Assembly: GCF_000092905.1 (NCBI RefSeq)
Contig: NC_014098.1
Coordinates: forward strand, 1,922,001 to 1,986,000
Source: Kyrpidia tusciae DSM 2912
GTDB lineage: Bacteria > Bacillota > Bacilli > Kyrpidiales > Kyrpidiaceae
Reading direction: 5' to 3'
DNA length: 64,000 nucleotides
Shown in pieces: positions 23,938 through 30,870 of the stretch (its first letter is position 1; every line of letters begins with the position of its first letter). Both the position numbers and the translations under genes were made by a program. The notes under the pieces were generated by a model. The model saw only the letters and a program-made list of their open reading frames with translations. It searched no databases and had not been told where the DNA came from.

Positions 23938-24708
23938 TTGACGAGCACGCCCTTAGCATACATCAAGCGCGACCTTTCGACCATCCCGCTCGAACCCAAG
24001 GGCAAGCGCCCGCTCATCAAGTGGGAGCCCTTTCAGCATAGACGCCCGACCCCCGAGCAAGTCATGCGGTGGGCACAGGAGCACCCTGGGTGCAACTGGG
24101 CGATTGTGACGGGGGCGGTCAGCGGCGTGGTGGTCCTGGACCTGGACTCCCCCGAGGCCGCCCAGGAGATCAAGCAGAGAGGCGTTGAGGACGTCGGCCC
24201 TGTGGTCAAGACCGGTAAGGGGTGGCATCTGTATTTCCGGCATCCCGGGCATCCCGTGCAGAACGCCGTGAAGCTTCTCCCCGGCGTGGACGTTCGGGGT
24301 GACGGGGGGTATGTGGCGGCCCCGCCGTCCGTGCATCCATCGGGCGCGGTATACCGCTGGGCAAAAGGGCGGTCCATCCTGGAGATCGAGCCCCCGCCTC
24401 TCCCCGAGTGGGTGGAGGAACTGCTGAACCAGCCGCAGGAGCCCGCAGGGGGTGTCAGCATCCAACTGGAGGGCATTGGCGACGACATCGAGCGGATAGC
24501 CCTGGGCGTGGGCCAGGGGGAGCGCAACCAGGCCACCGCCAGGCTGGCGGGGTATCTGTTCTCTTTCCGTCGGATGAACCCCAAGGTGGCGGTGGCTCTC
24601 TTGGAGGCATGGAACCTGACCAACCGCCCTCCCCTCCCGTTGCAGGAACTTCACAGGGCGATAAACAGCATTGCCAAACGCCAAGCGCGGAAGGAGATGG
24701 GGGAATGA
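23938..24708 (+). CDS. Bifunctional DNA primase/polymerase (Prim-Pol)
   Basis: 256 residues. The N-terminal archaeo-eukaryotic primase domain has the metal-binding DLD at 68-70 (VVVLDLDSPEA), TGKGWHLYF with the sxH-type His at 92-100, and GVDVRGDGGYVAAPPSVHPSG. The C-terminal 60 residues (GERNQATARLAGYLFSFRRMNPKVAVALLEAWN) are a PriCT-type domain. The TTG at 23938 is chosen because GAGGTGAGG lies just before it and it gives the family N-terminus. It overlaps the next gene by 4 bp. Provides RNA/DNA primers for replication of the element. Confidence 0.87.
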   Translation: MTSTPLAYIKRDLSTIPLEPKGKRPLIKWEPFQHRRPTPEQVMRWAQEHPGCNWAIVTGAVSGVVVLDLDSPEAAQEIKQRGVEDVGPVVKTGKGWHLYFRHPGHPVQNAVKLLPGVDVRGDGGYVAAPPSVHPSGAVYRWAKGRSILEIEPPPLPEWVEELLNQPQEPAGGVSIQLEGIGDDIERIALGVGQGERNQATARLAGYLFSFRRMNPKVAVALLEAWNLTNRPPLPLQELHRAINSIAKRQARKEMGE

Positions 24709-26165
24709 ACATGGACGGAAGCAACGCCCTCCAAGGGCTGATAGAACTACAGAATGCTAGACGACTGCGAAGGGTGCTAGAGGACCATGCCGATGGGGCG
24801 GAGAGGGTGGCGGTGCCTTTCAAGACCGAGACCGTGGAGCCGTTCCCGGTGGACGTGTTCCCTTCCTCCCTGGCCCGCTTTGTGGCCGAGGGCGCGGCGT
24901 CCCTGAACTGCCCTCCCGACTTCATCGGGGTGCCCATGCTTTCAGTGGCCGGGGCTATCATCGGGACAAGCAACGTCATCCGCCCGAAGGCAGACCGGAC
25001 GGAGTACGCCCGCATCTGGACGATCGTGGTGGGCAACCCTGGGAGCGCCAAGACCCCGGCACTGGAAACCGTCTTGGAGCCACTTCATTCGATCCAGGCG
25101 GAGTTAAAAGGCCGCTTTGATCTTGCCGAGGCCGCTTATGAGGACGCCATGACCCGGTGGGCGCAGGATAAGAAGCAACCGAGGCCGCAACCGCCGATGA
25201 TGGAGCAGATTTACACAACGGACACGACGATGGAAGCCCTGGCGGAGCTCCTGTCCCGAAACCAAAGGGGAGTGCTCATCTACCAAGAAGAGGCCGCCGG
25301 GTGGGTGTTGAGTCTCAACCAGTACAAGGGCGGCAAGGGATCGGACAAGCAGAACGCCCTTTCCCTCTGGAGTGGGACTCCCGTTGTGGTGAACCGCAAG
25401 GGAAAACAAGCCATATACGTCCCCAAGCCGTTCGTCGGCTTCACCGGCGGCATTCAACCCCTTGTCCTGGCCCAGTTGCGGAATGAGATGTCGGAGGCCG
25501 ACGGCTTCATTCACCGCTTCCTGATCGTTCAGCCCGACCGGGTGCAGAAACGGAGGACGGACGCCGTGCTGTCATCCGAGGCCAGAGAATCATGGAGCAA
25601 GGCATGCCAGGTACTCAGGGACCTTCAGCCCGCCGAGGACGGCCCCTATCCGTTCGCGTTCTCCCCGGACGGACTGGAAGCATGGAACGCATGGCAAGAC
25701 GACCACTGTGCGGAGCAGAACGCCGAGGGCTTCCCGGAACATCTGGAAGGCCCCTGGGCCAAGATCGAGTCCTACGCCCTCCGCCTCGCCCTGGTGGTTC
25801 ACCTTCTCCGGGCGGTGGCCGGAGAGATCCCGGACGACGCCGCCGTGGACGCCGAGACCATGCGACGGGTGGGCAAGCTCATCCGGTACTTCAAAAGCCA
25901 CGCCCGCCGGGTGTATGGCCAGCTTCGGGAGACCCCTGAAGATCGCAAGGTAAGGCTGGCGGTGGCATGGATGAAGAAACGGGGAGGGGAGGCAACCCTC
26001 CGGGACCTTGTGACCTACAAGGTGGCGGGGACCAAGCGGGTGGCGGACGCACAAGCCCTGGCCGACGAACTCACCGAACGGGGGCATGCCGTAATGCAAA
26101 AATCAGGTAGGACATACATTATAAAACTGGTAACGGACGAGCAGAAATCGAACTTTGATTGCTAA
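24705..26165 (+). CDS. DUF3987 replicative ATPase/helicase-like protein
   Basis: 486 residues. The P-loop ATPase has Walker A GNPGSAKT at 110-117 and a Walker-B-like GVLIYQEEAAGW, with an FVGFTGGIQPLVLAQL strand near sensor 1. The last 60 or so residues (VRLAVAWMKKRGGEATLRDLVTYKVAGTKRVADAQALADELTERGHAV) look like a winged helix, as in replication initiators that bind iterons. ATG overlaps the primase stop. DUF3987 proteins accompany primases in phage satellites and integrative plasmids. The repeat array directly after this gene may be its binding site. Confidence 0.83.
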   Translation: MNMDGSNALQGLIELQNARRLRRVLEDHADGAERVAVPFKTETVEPFPVDVFPSSLARFVAEGAASLNCPPDFIGVPMLSVAGAIIGTSNVIRPKADRTEYARIWTIVVGNPGSAKTPALETVLEPLHSIQAELKGRFDLAEAAYEDAMTRWAQDKKQPRPQPPMMEQIYTTDTTMEALAELLSRNQRGVLIYQEEAAGWVLSLNQYKGGKGSDKQNALSLWSGTPVVVNRKGKQAIYVPKPFVGFTGGIQPLVLAQLRNEMSEADGFIHRFLIVQPDRVQKRRTDAVLSSEARESWSKACQVLRDLQPAEDGPYPFAFSPDGLEAWNAWQDDHCAEQNAEGFPEHLEGPWAKIESYALRLALVVHLLRAVAGEIPDDAAVDAETMRRVGKLIRYFKSHARRVYGQLRETPEDRKVRLAVAWMKKRGGEATLRDLVTYKVAGTKRVADAQALADELTERGHAVMQKSGRTYIIKLVTDEQKSNFDC

Positions 26166-26166
26166 C

Positions 26167-26370
26167 CTTACTCTGCACTCGGCACATGTCCGATTTTCTC
26201 AGTCATATCAAGGGATTGAAGGGGATTTTTCCACTCTGCACTATACTCTGCACTACTCTGCAGTTTCGGCGTAAGTGCAGAAACTGCAGAGTGCTTTGCA
26301 GAGTGAAAAAAAGCGCCCTCAGCCCTTGAGCCACAAGGGATAGCGGGCAAAGGGCTGAGTGCAGAGTAAG
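26167..26370. repeat. Seven-copy ACTCTGCA array, candidate replication origin
   Basis: ACTCTGCA occurs four times on the plus strand (26170, 26233, 26245, 26255) and three times on the minus strand (26285-26292, 26297-26304, 26360-26367). The outermost pair is a 14-bp perfect inverted repeat (CTTACTCTGCACTC). Two inner copies form a 13-bp hairpin (26255-26267 with 26280-26292). A 10-bp repeat CTCAGCCCTT/AAGGGCTGAG adds a stem followed by T on the minus strand. The layout matches iterons next to a replication initiator. Confidence 0.72.
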
Positions 26371-26431
26371 AAAAGAAAATGAGTGCAAGGACGCTGGAAA
26401 TTCATCCATGATAGAGGGGGAGGTTATCCCG

Positions 26432-26833
26432 ATGGACAAGCCAAAGCGGTTGGCCCCGATGAAGACCATTCATGACATCGAGCTTCCCGAGAAGCCCAAA
26501 GGCAAGCCCAAGCGCCTGGCTCCCATGAAGACGATCTATGACCTCGGATACCGGGATGGTGGCCAAGCGGGAGTCACGGCCCCGTCCTCTGAGTCCAAGG
26601 ACCCCGCTGTGGCCTCACAGGAGCGCGTGAAGGCCCCCGCCTTTGTGGTCACGGTGGACGGCTCCCAGGTGGCCACTGCCGCAAGCATGGCGGAGGCCCT
26701 GGAGATCCTGCCTGCCCTCGTCCGATCCACTCCCCCCCGCCCTGGCCATACGGTGCGGATCGAGATTCGGGACCCACATGGCAAGCCCGTCCGATTGGTC
26801 TTCCTGCCGCCGTGGCAGGGGGTGAGATCATGA
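26432..26833 (+). CDS. Hypothetical protein with duplicated 11-residue motif
   Basis: 133 residues. KPKRLAPMKTI occurs twice near the N-terminus (residues about 3-13 and 25-35), each followed by a D-I/L pair; the two DNA copies differ at silent positions, so the protein motif appears selected. The rest (FVVTVDGSQVATAASMAEALEILPALVRS...HTVRIEIRDPHGKPVRLVFLP) predicts as alpha/beta. The ATG at 26432 has GGGGGAGG ten bases upstream. First of four closely packed small genes. Function unknown. Confidence 0.65.
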   Translation: MDKPKRLAPMKTIHDIELPEKPKGKPKRLAPMKTIYDLGYRDGGQAGVTAPSSESKDPAVASQERVKAPAFVVTVDGSQVATAASMAEALEILPALVRSTPPRPGHTVRIEIRDPHGKPVRLVFLPPWQGVRS

Positions 26834-27003
26834 GAAAGACGACCGCAACCCCCGCCCTGCGCAAGACCGTCTTTGAGTGCCCGAAATGCCGGGCTGTGCG
26901 GACCATCGAGTGCCTGGGCCGCGTGGTCCTGGCCCCCGTCTGCTCCCGCTGTGGCCTGCGCATGAAGCCGATGGGCGGCGGGGGCGGTGGTGACGCGGCA
27001 TGA
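26830..27003 (+). CDS. 57-residue zinc-ribbon protein
   Basis: Two Cys pairs, CPKC and CSRC, separated by 22 residues, form a zinc ribbon. The C-terminus is Gly-rich. The ATG overlaps the preceding stop (ATGA) with GGGGGTGAG upstream. Probably binds nucleic acid or protein; no closer family recognised. Confidence 0.7.
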   Translation: MRKTTATPALRKTVFECPKCRAVRTIECLGRVVLAPVCSRCGLRMKPMGGGGGGDAA

Positions 27004-27122
27004 CGGAGCAACCGCCGAAAGGGGGTGAGCGCATGGTTGCTTGGGCGCTGGCCGCGCTCCTGGCCTTCGCCGGGACGTATGCAATGGCCTTGTACGGCTG
27101 GCATGACGCCGGGCGTGACTGA
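27000..27122 (+). CDS. Small single-pass membrane protein
   Basis: 40 codons from the ATG at 27000, which overlaps the preceding stop, or 29 codons from ATG 27033, which has the better SD (GGGGGTGA). A hydrophobic core VAWALAALLAFAGTYAMALYGW covers most of the shorter form. Coupling in the row of four genes supports that it is real. Function unknown. Confidence 0.5.
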   Translation: MTEQPPKGGERMVAWALAALLAFAGTYAMALYGWHDAGRD

Positions 27123-27184
27123 CAAACGCAGGGGTGTCCAGGGGCATGGACATCCCCTAACCTGAATCCGAGGAGGAAACAAGC

Positions 27185-27880
27185 ATGAATCTGCCACGCG
27201 AGATATCGGACGCAATAAAAGAGCGCGAGCGGCGGCGCAACGCCCTTGGACGACAGCAGGCGCTGGTGCGCGAGCTTCGGGCGAAGGCGAACGAATACGC
27301 CGCCAAGGGTGAAGTGGAGCAAGCCGCAGAGACCCAGGCGCGGCTGATGGCGCTCGAACGGGTGGTGCTCCCGGAGCCCGAACCCCTCGGCCCCGAACTT
27401 GTGGCCGCCCTGGAACGGGCATATGCGGCCGCGGAAATGGAGACAAGGCTTCGCCTGGAGGCGCTGCTGCCCAGGCGGGAGGAACTGCCGGAGCGGGCGT
27501 TCGACGGGACGATGCTGCGGTGGGCGGCGGAGGGAAAGGCGGCGGCACTGGTCATCGAGGCGGAGAGGGCGCTGGCCCGTTGGCGGTCATGGGACATCGG
27601 TTACAGCTACGCCGTGAAGCCGGACCCCTCCCGGGACCCCGAGCGCTATATTTCCACGCGGGAGGCGCACTTGGAGGAGGCCCAGCGGGTGGAGGCCGCA
27701 ATTGAAGAAGCGCGAAAGGCAATCGCCGAGGCTTCAAACATGCCCGACATGCCGCCAAATTGCCCCCTCTTTGCCGGTCGCTGTCGCCCGGCTGGCAACG
27801 GGACGGAATACGAGGTCGGCGGCGCGTGGTACCCGCTGGGTGAGTATGGCCTGGAGACCACGGCGAAGGCGATGCCCTAA
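27185..27880 (+). CDS. Coiled-coil hypothetical protein, 231 residues
   Basis: Very rich in Glu, Arg and Ala, with two long helical blocks (residues 1-60 and about 75-190) that could form coiled coils, then a short Cys/Pro/Gly C-terminal part (MPPNCPLFAGRCRPAGNGTEYEVGGAWYPLGEYG). ATG follows GAGGAGG. Last gene of the small-ORF block, ahead of a terminator. No family recognised; a structural or scaffold role is only a guess. Confidence 0.6.
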   Translation: MNLPREISDAIKERERRRNALGRQQALVRELRAKANEYAAKGEVEQAAETQARLMALERVVLPEPEPLGPELVAALERAYAAAEMETRLRLEALLPRREELPERAFDGTMLRWAAEGKAAALVIEAERALARWRSWDIGYSYAVKPDPSRDPERYISTREAHLEEAQRVEAAIEEARKAIAEASNMPDMPPNCPLFAGRCRPAGNGTEYEVGGAWYPLGEYGLETTAKAMP

Positions 27881-28042
27881 CCTGAAGTTAGGCCGCCGCA
27901 AGCTGTCTTCCTGGACCCCCTAAAAGGACATGCCCGCCAGAGCCACCAGGAGCCCCACAGAGGCGTCGAATGCCGGAGGTGGCTATCATACCATTACCGC
28001 CCACAGAAAAGGCGTTAGAATGGCTCCTAGGAGGCCGTTGGA

Positions 28043-28072
28043 GGGCGTCGGCAGAATCGACGCCCTTTCGTT
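28043..28072 (+). terminator. Terminator after the small-ORF block
   Basis: GGGCGTCG pairs with CGACGCCC around a 7-nt loop, followed by TTTCGTT. Confidence 0.6.
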
Positions 28073-28118
28073 AGGGTGTTGACACTGGCAGTACCATTGC
28101 GGTGGTTTCAGTTAACAA

Positions 28119-28208
28119 CTGTCATCATGGTGATGACTGTACTCATGGTGAGAACTGTACTCATGGTGAGAACTGTACTCATGGTGATGACTGTTCACAC
28201 GGTGTTAA
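28119..28208. repeat. Five tandem 18-bp repeats
   Basis: Units start at 28119, 28137, 28155, 28173 and 28191. The three inner units read CTGTACTCATGGTGA plus RRA; the first is CTGTCATCATGGTGATGA, which contains a 7-3-7 dyad, and the last is degenerate. GTTAAC flanks the array on each side. No reading frame uses it. A TTGACA lies just before (28079-28084). The rest of 27881-28314 holds only the terminator listed above. Confidence 0.75.
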
Positions 28209-28314
28209 CCCTGGAGCGGTACGCATAGCCGTAACGAATCCGTAACAACCGTAACGACCGACCAGGCAAGCGAAACAACCCCATGCACTGGGGAGCGGCG
28301 GGGGTGGGTGCCGT

Positions 28315-28746
28315 TTGAAGCTGAGGAAGGAAGTGCGACGGACGATTGTGCAAGCCCTGAAGCTGTGCCGTCTCTATGAGCGGGCGGGCGTCCATCCGGG
28401 GCACGAGCCACGAATCACGCCCGCTTATTCCCTGGCCCCCAGCGGAGAGACGAACGTTGTGCAGGATTCAACCGGCGACACTGCCCAGCGCAACACAGAC
28501 GGCGAGCGCGAACGCCGGGAGCACGTCGAACGGGTGCATCGAGCCCTTGAAGCGCTCACGCCGATGGAGCGGGAGGTTGTCAGGCTCAAGTATCTCGAAG
28601 GCATGACCATGATTGAGGTTTGCGAGGCGCTGGCAATCAGCGAAAGGACTGCCCACAAGTCGAAGGCCGCCGCCCTCCTAAAGCTGGCTATTGTGTTTGG
28701 TCTCCTGACCCCGGAGGAAGAGCGGCAGGCGGCGGGGATGCTGTGA
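28315..28746 (+). CDS. Sigma-70 region-4-like / ArpU-type regulator
   Basis: 143 residues. The C-terminal half (VHRALEALTPMEREVVRLKYLEGMTMIEVCEALAISERTAHKSKAAALLKLA) is a sigma region 4 helix-turn-helix, as in ArpU and other late-gene activators of Gram-positive phages. The N-terminal half is helical and basic. The start is TTG 28315, seven bases after GGGGGTGG. Preceded by the 18-bp repeats, which may be its own or a partner's binding sites. Its target promoters inside the element are not evident. Confidence 0.68.
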   Translation: MKLRKEVRRTIVQALKLCRLYERAGVHPGHEPRITPAYSLAPSGETNVVQDSTGDTAQRNTDGERERREHVERVHRALEALTPMEREVVRLKYLEGMTMIEVCEALAISERTAHKSKAAALLKLAIVFGLLTPEEERQAAGML

Positions 28747-28808
28747 GGCCCGGAGATTCTCGAGCTTGTCAACCTTGACACCGGCGGCCTTGACGTTGAC
28801 AGCCCGAT

Positions 28809-28900
28809 GCTGTGAACCCAAGAAAACCTAAGGCCTTTTGACAGCGAAGTTATTTCGCTGGCAAATCGTGGTGCTGTGAGAACCTAAGAAAACCTAAGGC
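28809..28900. repeat. Direct repeat AAGAAAACCTAAGGC, two copies
   Basis: The 15-bp string occurs at 28820-28834 and 28886-28900, each preceded by GCTGTGA-type sequence, with a 7-bp hairpin (CAGCGAA/TTCGCTG, 28842-28860) between them. First part of the noncoding centre 28747-29560. Confidence 0.6.
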
Positions 28901-28936
28901 GCACACAGCCATACGGGTGCGGTGGCCATGTGCGCC

Positions 28937-29128
28937 GCACGTGATGCGCACGTGATACGCACGTGCAGTATCGGACATCCGCCGGACATCCCAAGGACAT
29001 CCCGAGGACACACGCCGCGCAGGTGTGCGCTGTTTCGCGCAACTTGGCGTTCATGTGCGGCACTCTGCGGTGTTTTGCGGTGTTCTGCGGGGGCGGGAGC
29101 TTCCCGGAGATTCCCGGAAGTTCCGGGA
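28937..29128. repeat. Noncoding block of short repeats with 10-11 bp period
   Basis: Four arrays follow each other: GCACGTG at 28937, 28948 and 28959 (period 11); GGACATCC at 28973, 28984 and 28995 plus a GGACA at 29006 (period 11); TGCGG at 29056, 29066, 29076 and 29086 (period 10); TTCCCGGA at 29101 and 29111 with TTCCGGGA at 29121 (period 10). The periods match one helical turn and not codons. Confidence 0.65.
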
Positions 29129-29506
29129 ACCGTCCGGAAAGCGGACGCAACCCCCAGGGGGGTGCAAATCCTCAGAGATTCACCGCTTGGGACCGCGCGG
29201 GCCCTCGATCGTGCAAAAATGTCCCCACGGGGATTCTCGAAAGGGGACGAACACTGTGCGTACCCCCTTCGCATGAATTTCGCACGAAGGGAGGCCCAGG
29301 ACCCTTCCTGTCCCGCATGAGGTGCGCATCAAATCCGCATCAGATTCGCGGCGAGCCAGTGACCTGAGCAGTACTCAGACCCCCGCCAAACTGAGCCGTG
29401 GCCGGAACAGCACTCCGCTCATCCTCGTCCTGAGCAGTGGCCGGACCCCCGCCGACCCCCACGGGGACCCACGGGGGTGAGCGGGGACCCGCAGGAACAA
29501 GACAAA

Positions 29507-29529
29507 GGGCCGGGACAGCATCCCGGCCC
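29507..29529 (-). terminator. Terminator of the leftward integrase operon
   Basis: GGGCCGGGA pairs perfectly with TCCCGGCCC around a 5-nt loop; on the minus strand TTTGTCTTGTT follows. It lies 32 bp after the last gene. The 29141-29506 interval has only a 7-bp dyad CCCTTCG/CGAAGGG (29265-29291) and no gene I can support. Confidence 0.7.
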
Positions 29530-29560
29530 ATGCCAACATGCTAAGATATGTTAAGTTTTG

Positions 29561-29866
29561 TTAAGCCCTTCGCTTCTCCGCGTACTCGCGTCTCAGGCGC
29601 TCATGGAGCCGGACGGCGGCCTTAAGGCAGGCTTCAACCCCCTGCGGCCCTCCGAGGTCACGGACCACGATGGCTCTCTCCGCGCCCGTGACCTCCACCA
29701 CGTCCGCCCAAAAGTCGGTGTCCGCCTCGGAGACGAGCATCGGCGTGGCCGTCTCATAGCTCCATGCCGGGTGGAGATCGTCGGCAAGCGCGATTCCAGG
29801 AAGCGGCTCAAGGCCCACGATGATGGGACGCCCTCCGAATCGGCGCTCGTAGATAGCGTATCTCAT
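29561..29866 (-). CDS. Hypothetical protein, 101 residues, integrase operon
   Basis: Reads MRYAIYERRFGGRPIIVGLEP...VSEADTDFWADVVEVTGAERAIVVRDLGG..., an alpha/beta pattern ending in a basic amphipathic helix (AAVRLHERLRREYAEKRRA). ATG 29866 overlaps the preceding stop (ATGA) and has GAGGGGG upstream. Last gene before the terminator. No family recognised. Confidence 0.6.
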   Translation of the reverse strand: MRYAIYERRFGGRPIIVGLEPLPGIALADDLHPAWSYETATPMLVSEADTDFWADVVEVTGAERAIVVRDLGGPQGVEACLKAAVRLHERLRREYAEKRRA

Positions 29867-30231
29867 TGTGAGACCCCCTCTGCGCTCATCGGGTGCTCGA
29901 TCGGCTCCCAACCGCTCCCCGTCCATTCGAATGCCTCGCCGATCACAGGCGGCTGGGCGTCCTCGGCGAAGTCCTCCCATGACTCTTCCCAGCTGTAACC
30001 CGGTGCGGCATCCCAGTGGTAGGACTGGATGACGAACGTCACGTCTCCCGCCCGAAACTGGACGTAGGTCGAGTATCCCCAGCCATAACCATCCTCTACA
30101 GAGTCCCTCCACGTGGCGACCGGCTCTGGCTTCTCGGGGACTTCGATAACCCGCGAAGGGATGACGTCGCGGTTTCGATACCCTCCACTCACTTTGACGA
30201 CCCATTTGCCATTCGTCTGGTATGCGATCAT
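29863..30231 (-). CDS. Hypothetical protein, 122 residues, integrase operon
   Basis: Acidic, rich in Trp and Tyr, mainly beta in pattern (IAYQTNGKWVVKVSGGYRNRDVIPSRVIEVP...YGWGYSTYVQFRAGDVTFVIQSYHWDAAPGYSWEESWEDFAEDAQ). The ATG at 30231 follows a GAGGGGGG stretch; a longer in-frame extension upstream has no good start. Overlaps the next gene by 4 bp. No family recognised; the acidity would suit a DNA-mimic or inhibitor, but nothing proves that. Confidence 0.6.
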   Translation of the reverse strand: MIAYQTNGKWVVKVSGGYRNRDVIPSRVIEVPEKPEPVATWRDSVEDGYGWGYSTYVQFRAGDVTFVIQSYHWDAAPGYSWEESWEDFAEDAQPPVIGEAFEWTGSGWEPIEHPMSAEGVSQ

Positions 30232-30254
30232 CCGCCTTGCCCCCCTCTCTTGAT

Positions 30255-30449
30255 TCACCACGCCCGCCGCCGGTGAACGTCTTCCAGCCACGGGACAAGG
30301 ACCGTATCCTTCCACCGCCGAAGCTCCGTGACCCGCTGTTCCTTGCCCTCGTCAAGGGGCGACAGCCGGGCCACGTCTTTGACCTGCCTGACGAACCACG
30401 CGATGGCTTCCGCCGGTGACAGTGAGGTGATGTCCGGGAACTCAGTCAT
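30255..30449 (-). CDS. Hypothetical protein, 64 residues, integrase operon
   Basis: MTEFPDITSLSPAEAIAWFVRQVKDVARLSPL... is helical and soluble, ending HRRRAW. The ATG at 30449 has GGGAGGG at six bases and lies 8 bp inside the preceding gene. No family recognised. Confidence 0.55.
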   Translation of the reverse strand: MTEFPDITSLSPAEAIAWFVRQVKDVARLSPLDEGKEQRVTELRRWKDTVLVPWLEDVHRRRAW

Positions 30450-30702
30450 GGGAAGCCCTCCCATCGGCCCGAAAGATCGACGCAAGCTCACCAAGTCTCT
30501 GGTCCTCAAGGTCAGCGATGAGCCGCCCGGCGTCCCAGTGGTCATAGAACTCGTTAAACACACAGTGGACGCCGATGGGGACGTACTCCCCGACCGCCCG
30601 GTGGAGCTCATAGTCCACGATAACCCGCACGCCGCCGTCCTCGTCCAAGGCCCTGACGGTGTACGTTCCTCCGCGCTTGTCTGCGATGGTGAACATGCTC
30701 AT
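30442..30702 (-). CDS. Hypothetical protein, 86 residues, integrase operon
   Basis: MSMFTIADKRGGTYTVRALDEDGGVRVIVDYELHRAVGEYVPIGVHCVFNEFYDHWDAGRLIADLEDQ... suggests a small beta-rich domain with an acidic C-terminal helix. The ATG at 30702 overlaps the preceding stop and follows GGAAGGTGA. No family recognised. Confidence 0.58.
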   Translation of the reverse strand: MSMFTIADKRGGTYTVRALDEDGGVRVIVDYELHRAVGEYVPIGVHCVFNEFYDHWDAGRLIADLEDQRLGELASIFRADGRASHD

Positions 30703-30869
30703 CGTTTCACCTTCCTTGCCGTAAGCATGCTCATGCCCGTCCAATGGTCGCTGGGCCGCAGTCCGCGCATTTTGCAATACTGCCGCTTGGCGTCCCGGCT
30801 GTCATAGGCCCAAAAAGGGTACCACGGCCCGTTTGGCGATTTGACCTCGTAGAGATGTTTCACCTTCAT
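30699..30869 (-). CDS. 56-residue basic protein, integrase operon
   Basis: MKVKHLYEVKSPNGPWYPFWAYDSRDAKRQYCKMRGLRPSDHW... is basic with many aromatics. The ATG lies one base after the integrase stop, with GGAAGGTGAAG as SD; the stop overlaps the next start. Tight coupling supports translation. No family recognised. Confidence 0.58.
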   Translation of the reverse strand: MKVKHLYEVKSPNGPWYPFWAYDSRDAKRQYCKMRGLRPSDHWTGMSMLTARKVKR

Positions 30870-30870
30870 C

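Noticed and set aside
26166-26370. CRISPR array or attachment site in the ACTCTGCA region
   Set aside because: Repeats are only 8 bp, in both orientations, with unequal spacing; better seen as protein-binding sites.
28119-28208. CRISPR array at the 18-bp repeats
   Set aside because: Units are directly adjacent without spacers.
28922-29320. 132-codon plus-strand frame in the element centre
   Set aside because: Runs through repeats of 10 and 11 bp period, which would shift codon phase at each unit; no SD; composition poor.
29561-30355. 264-codon minus-strand frame across the 101- and 122-residue genes
   Set aside because: It runs through the upstream gene in another frame; the short ATG-started genes with SDs and stop-start overlaps explain the region better.
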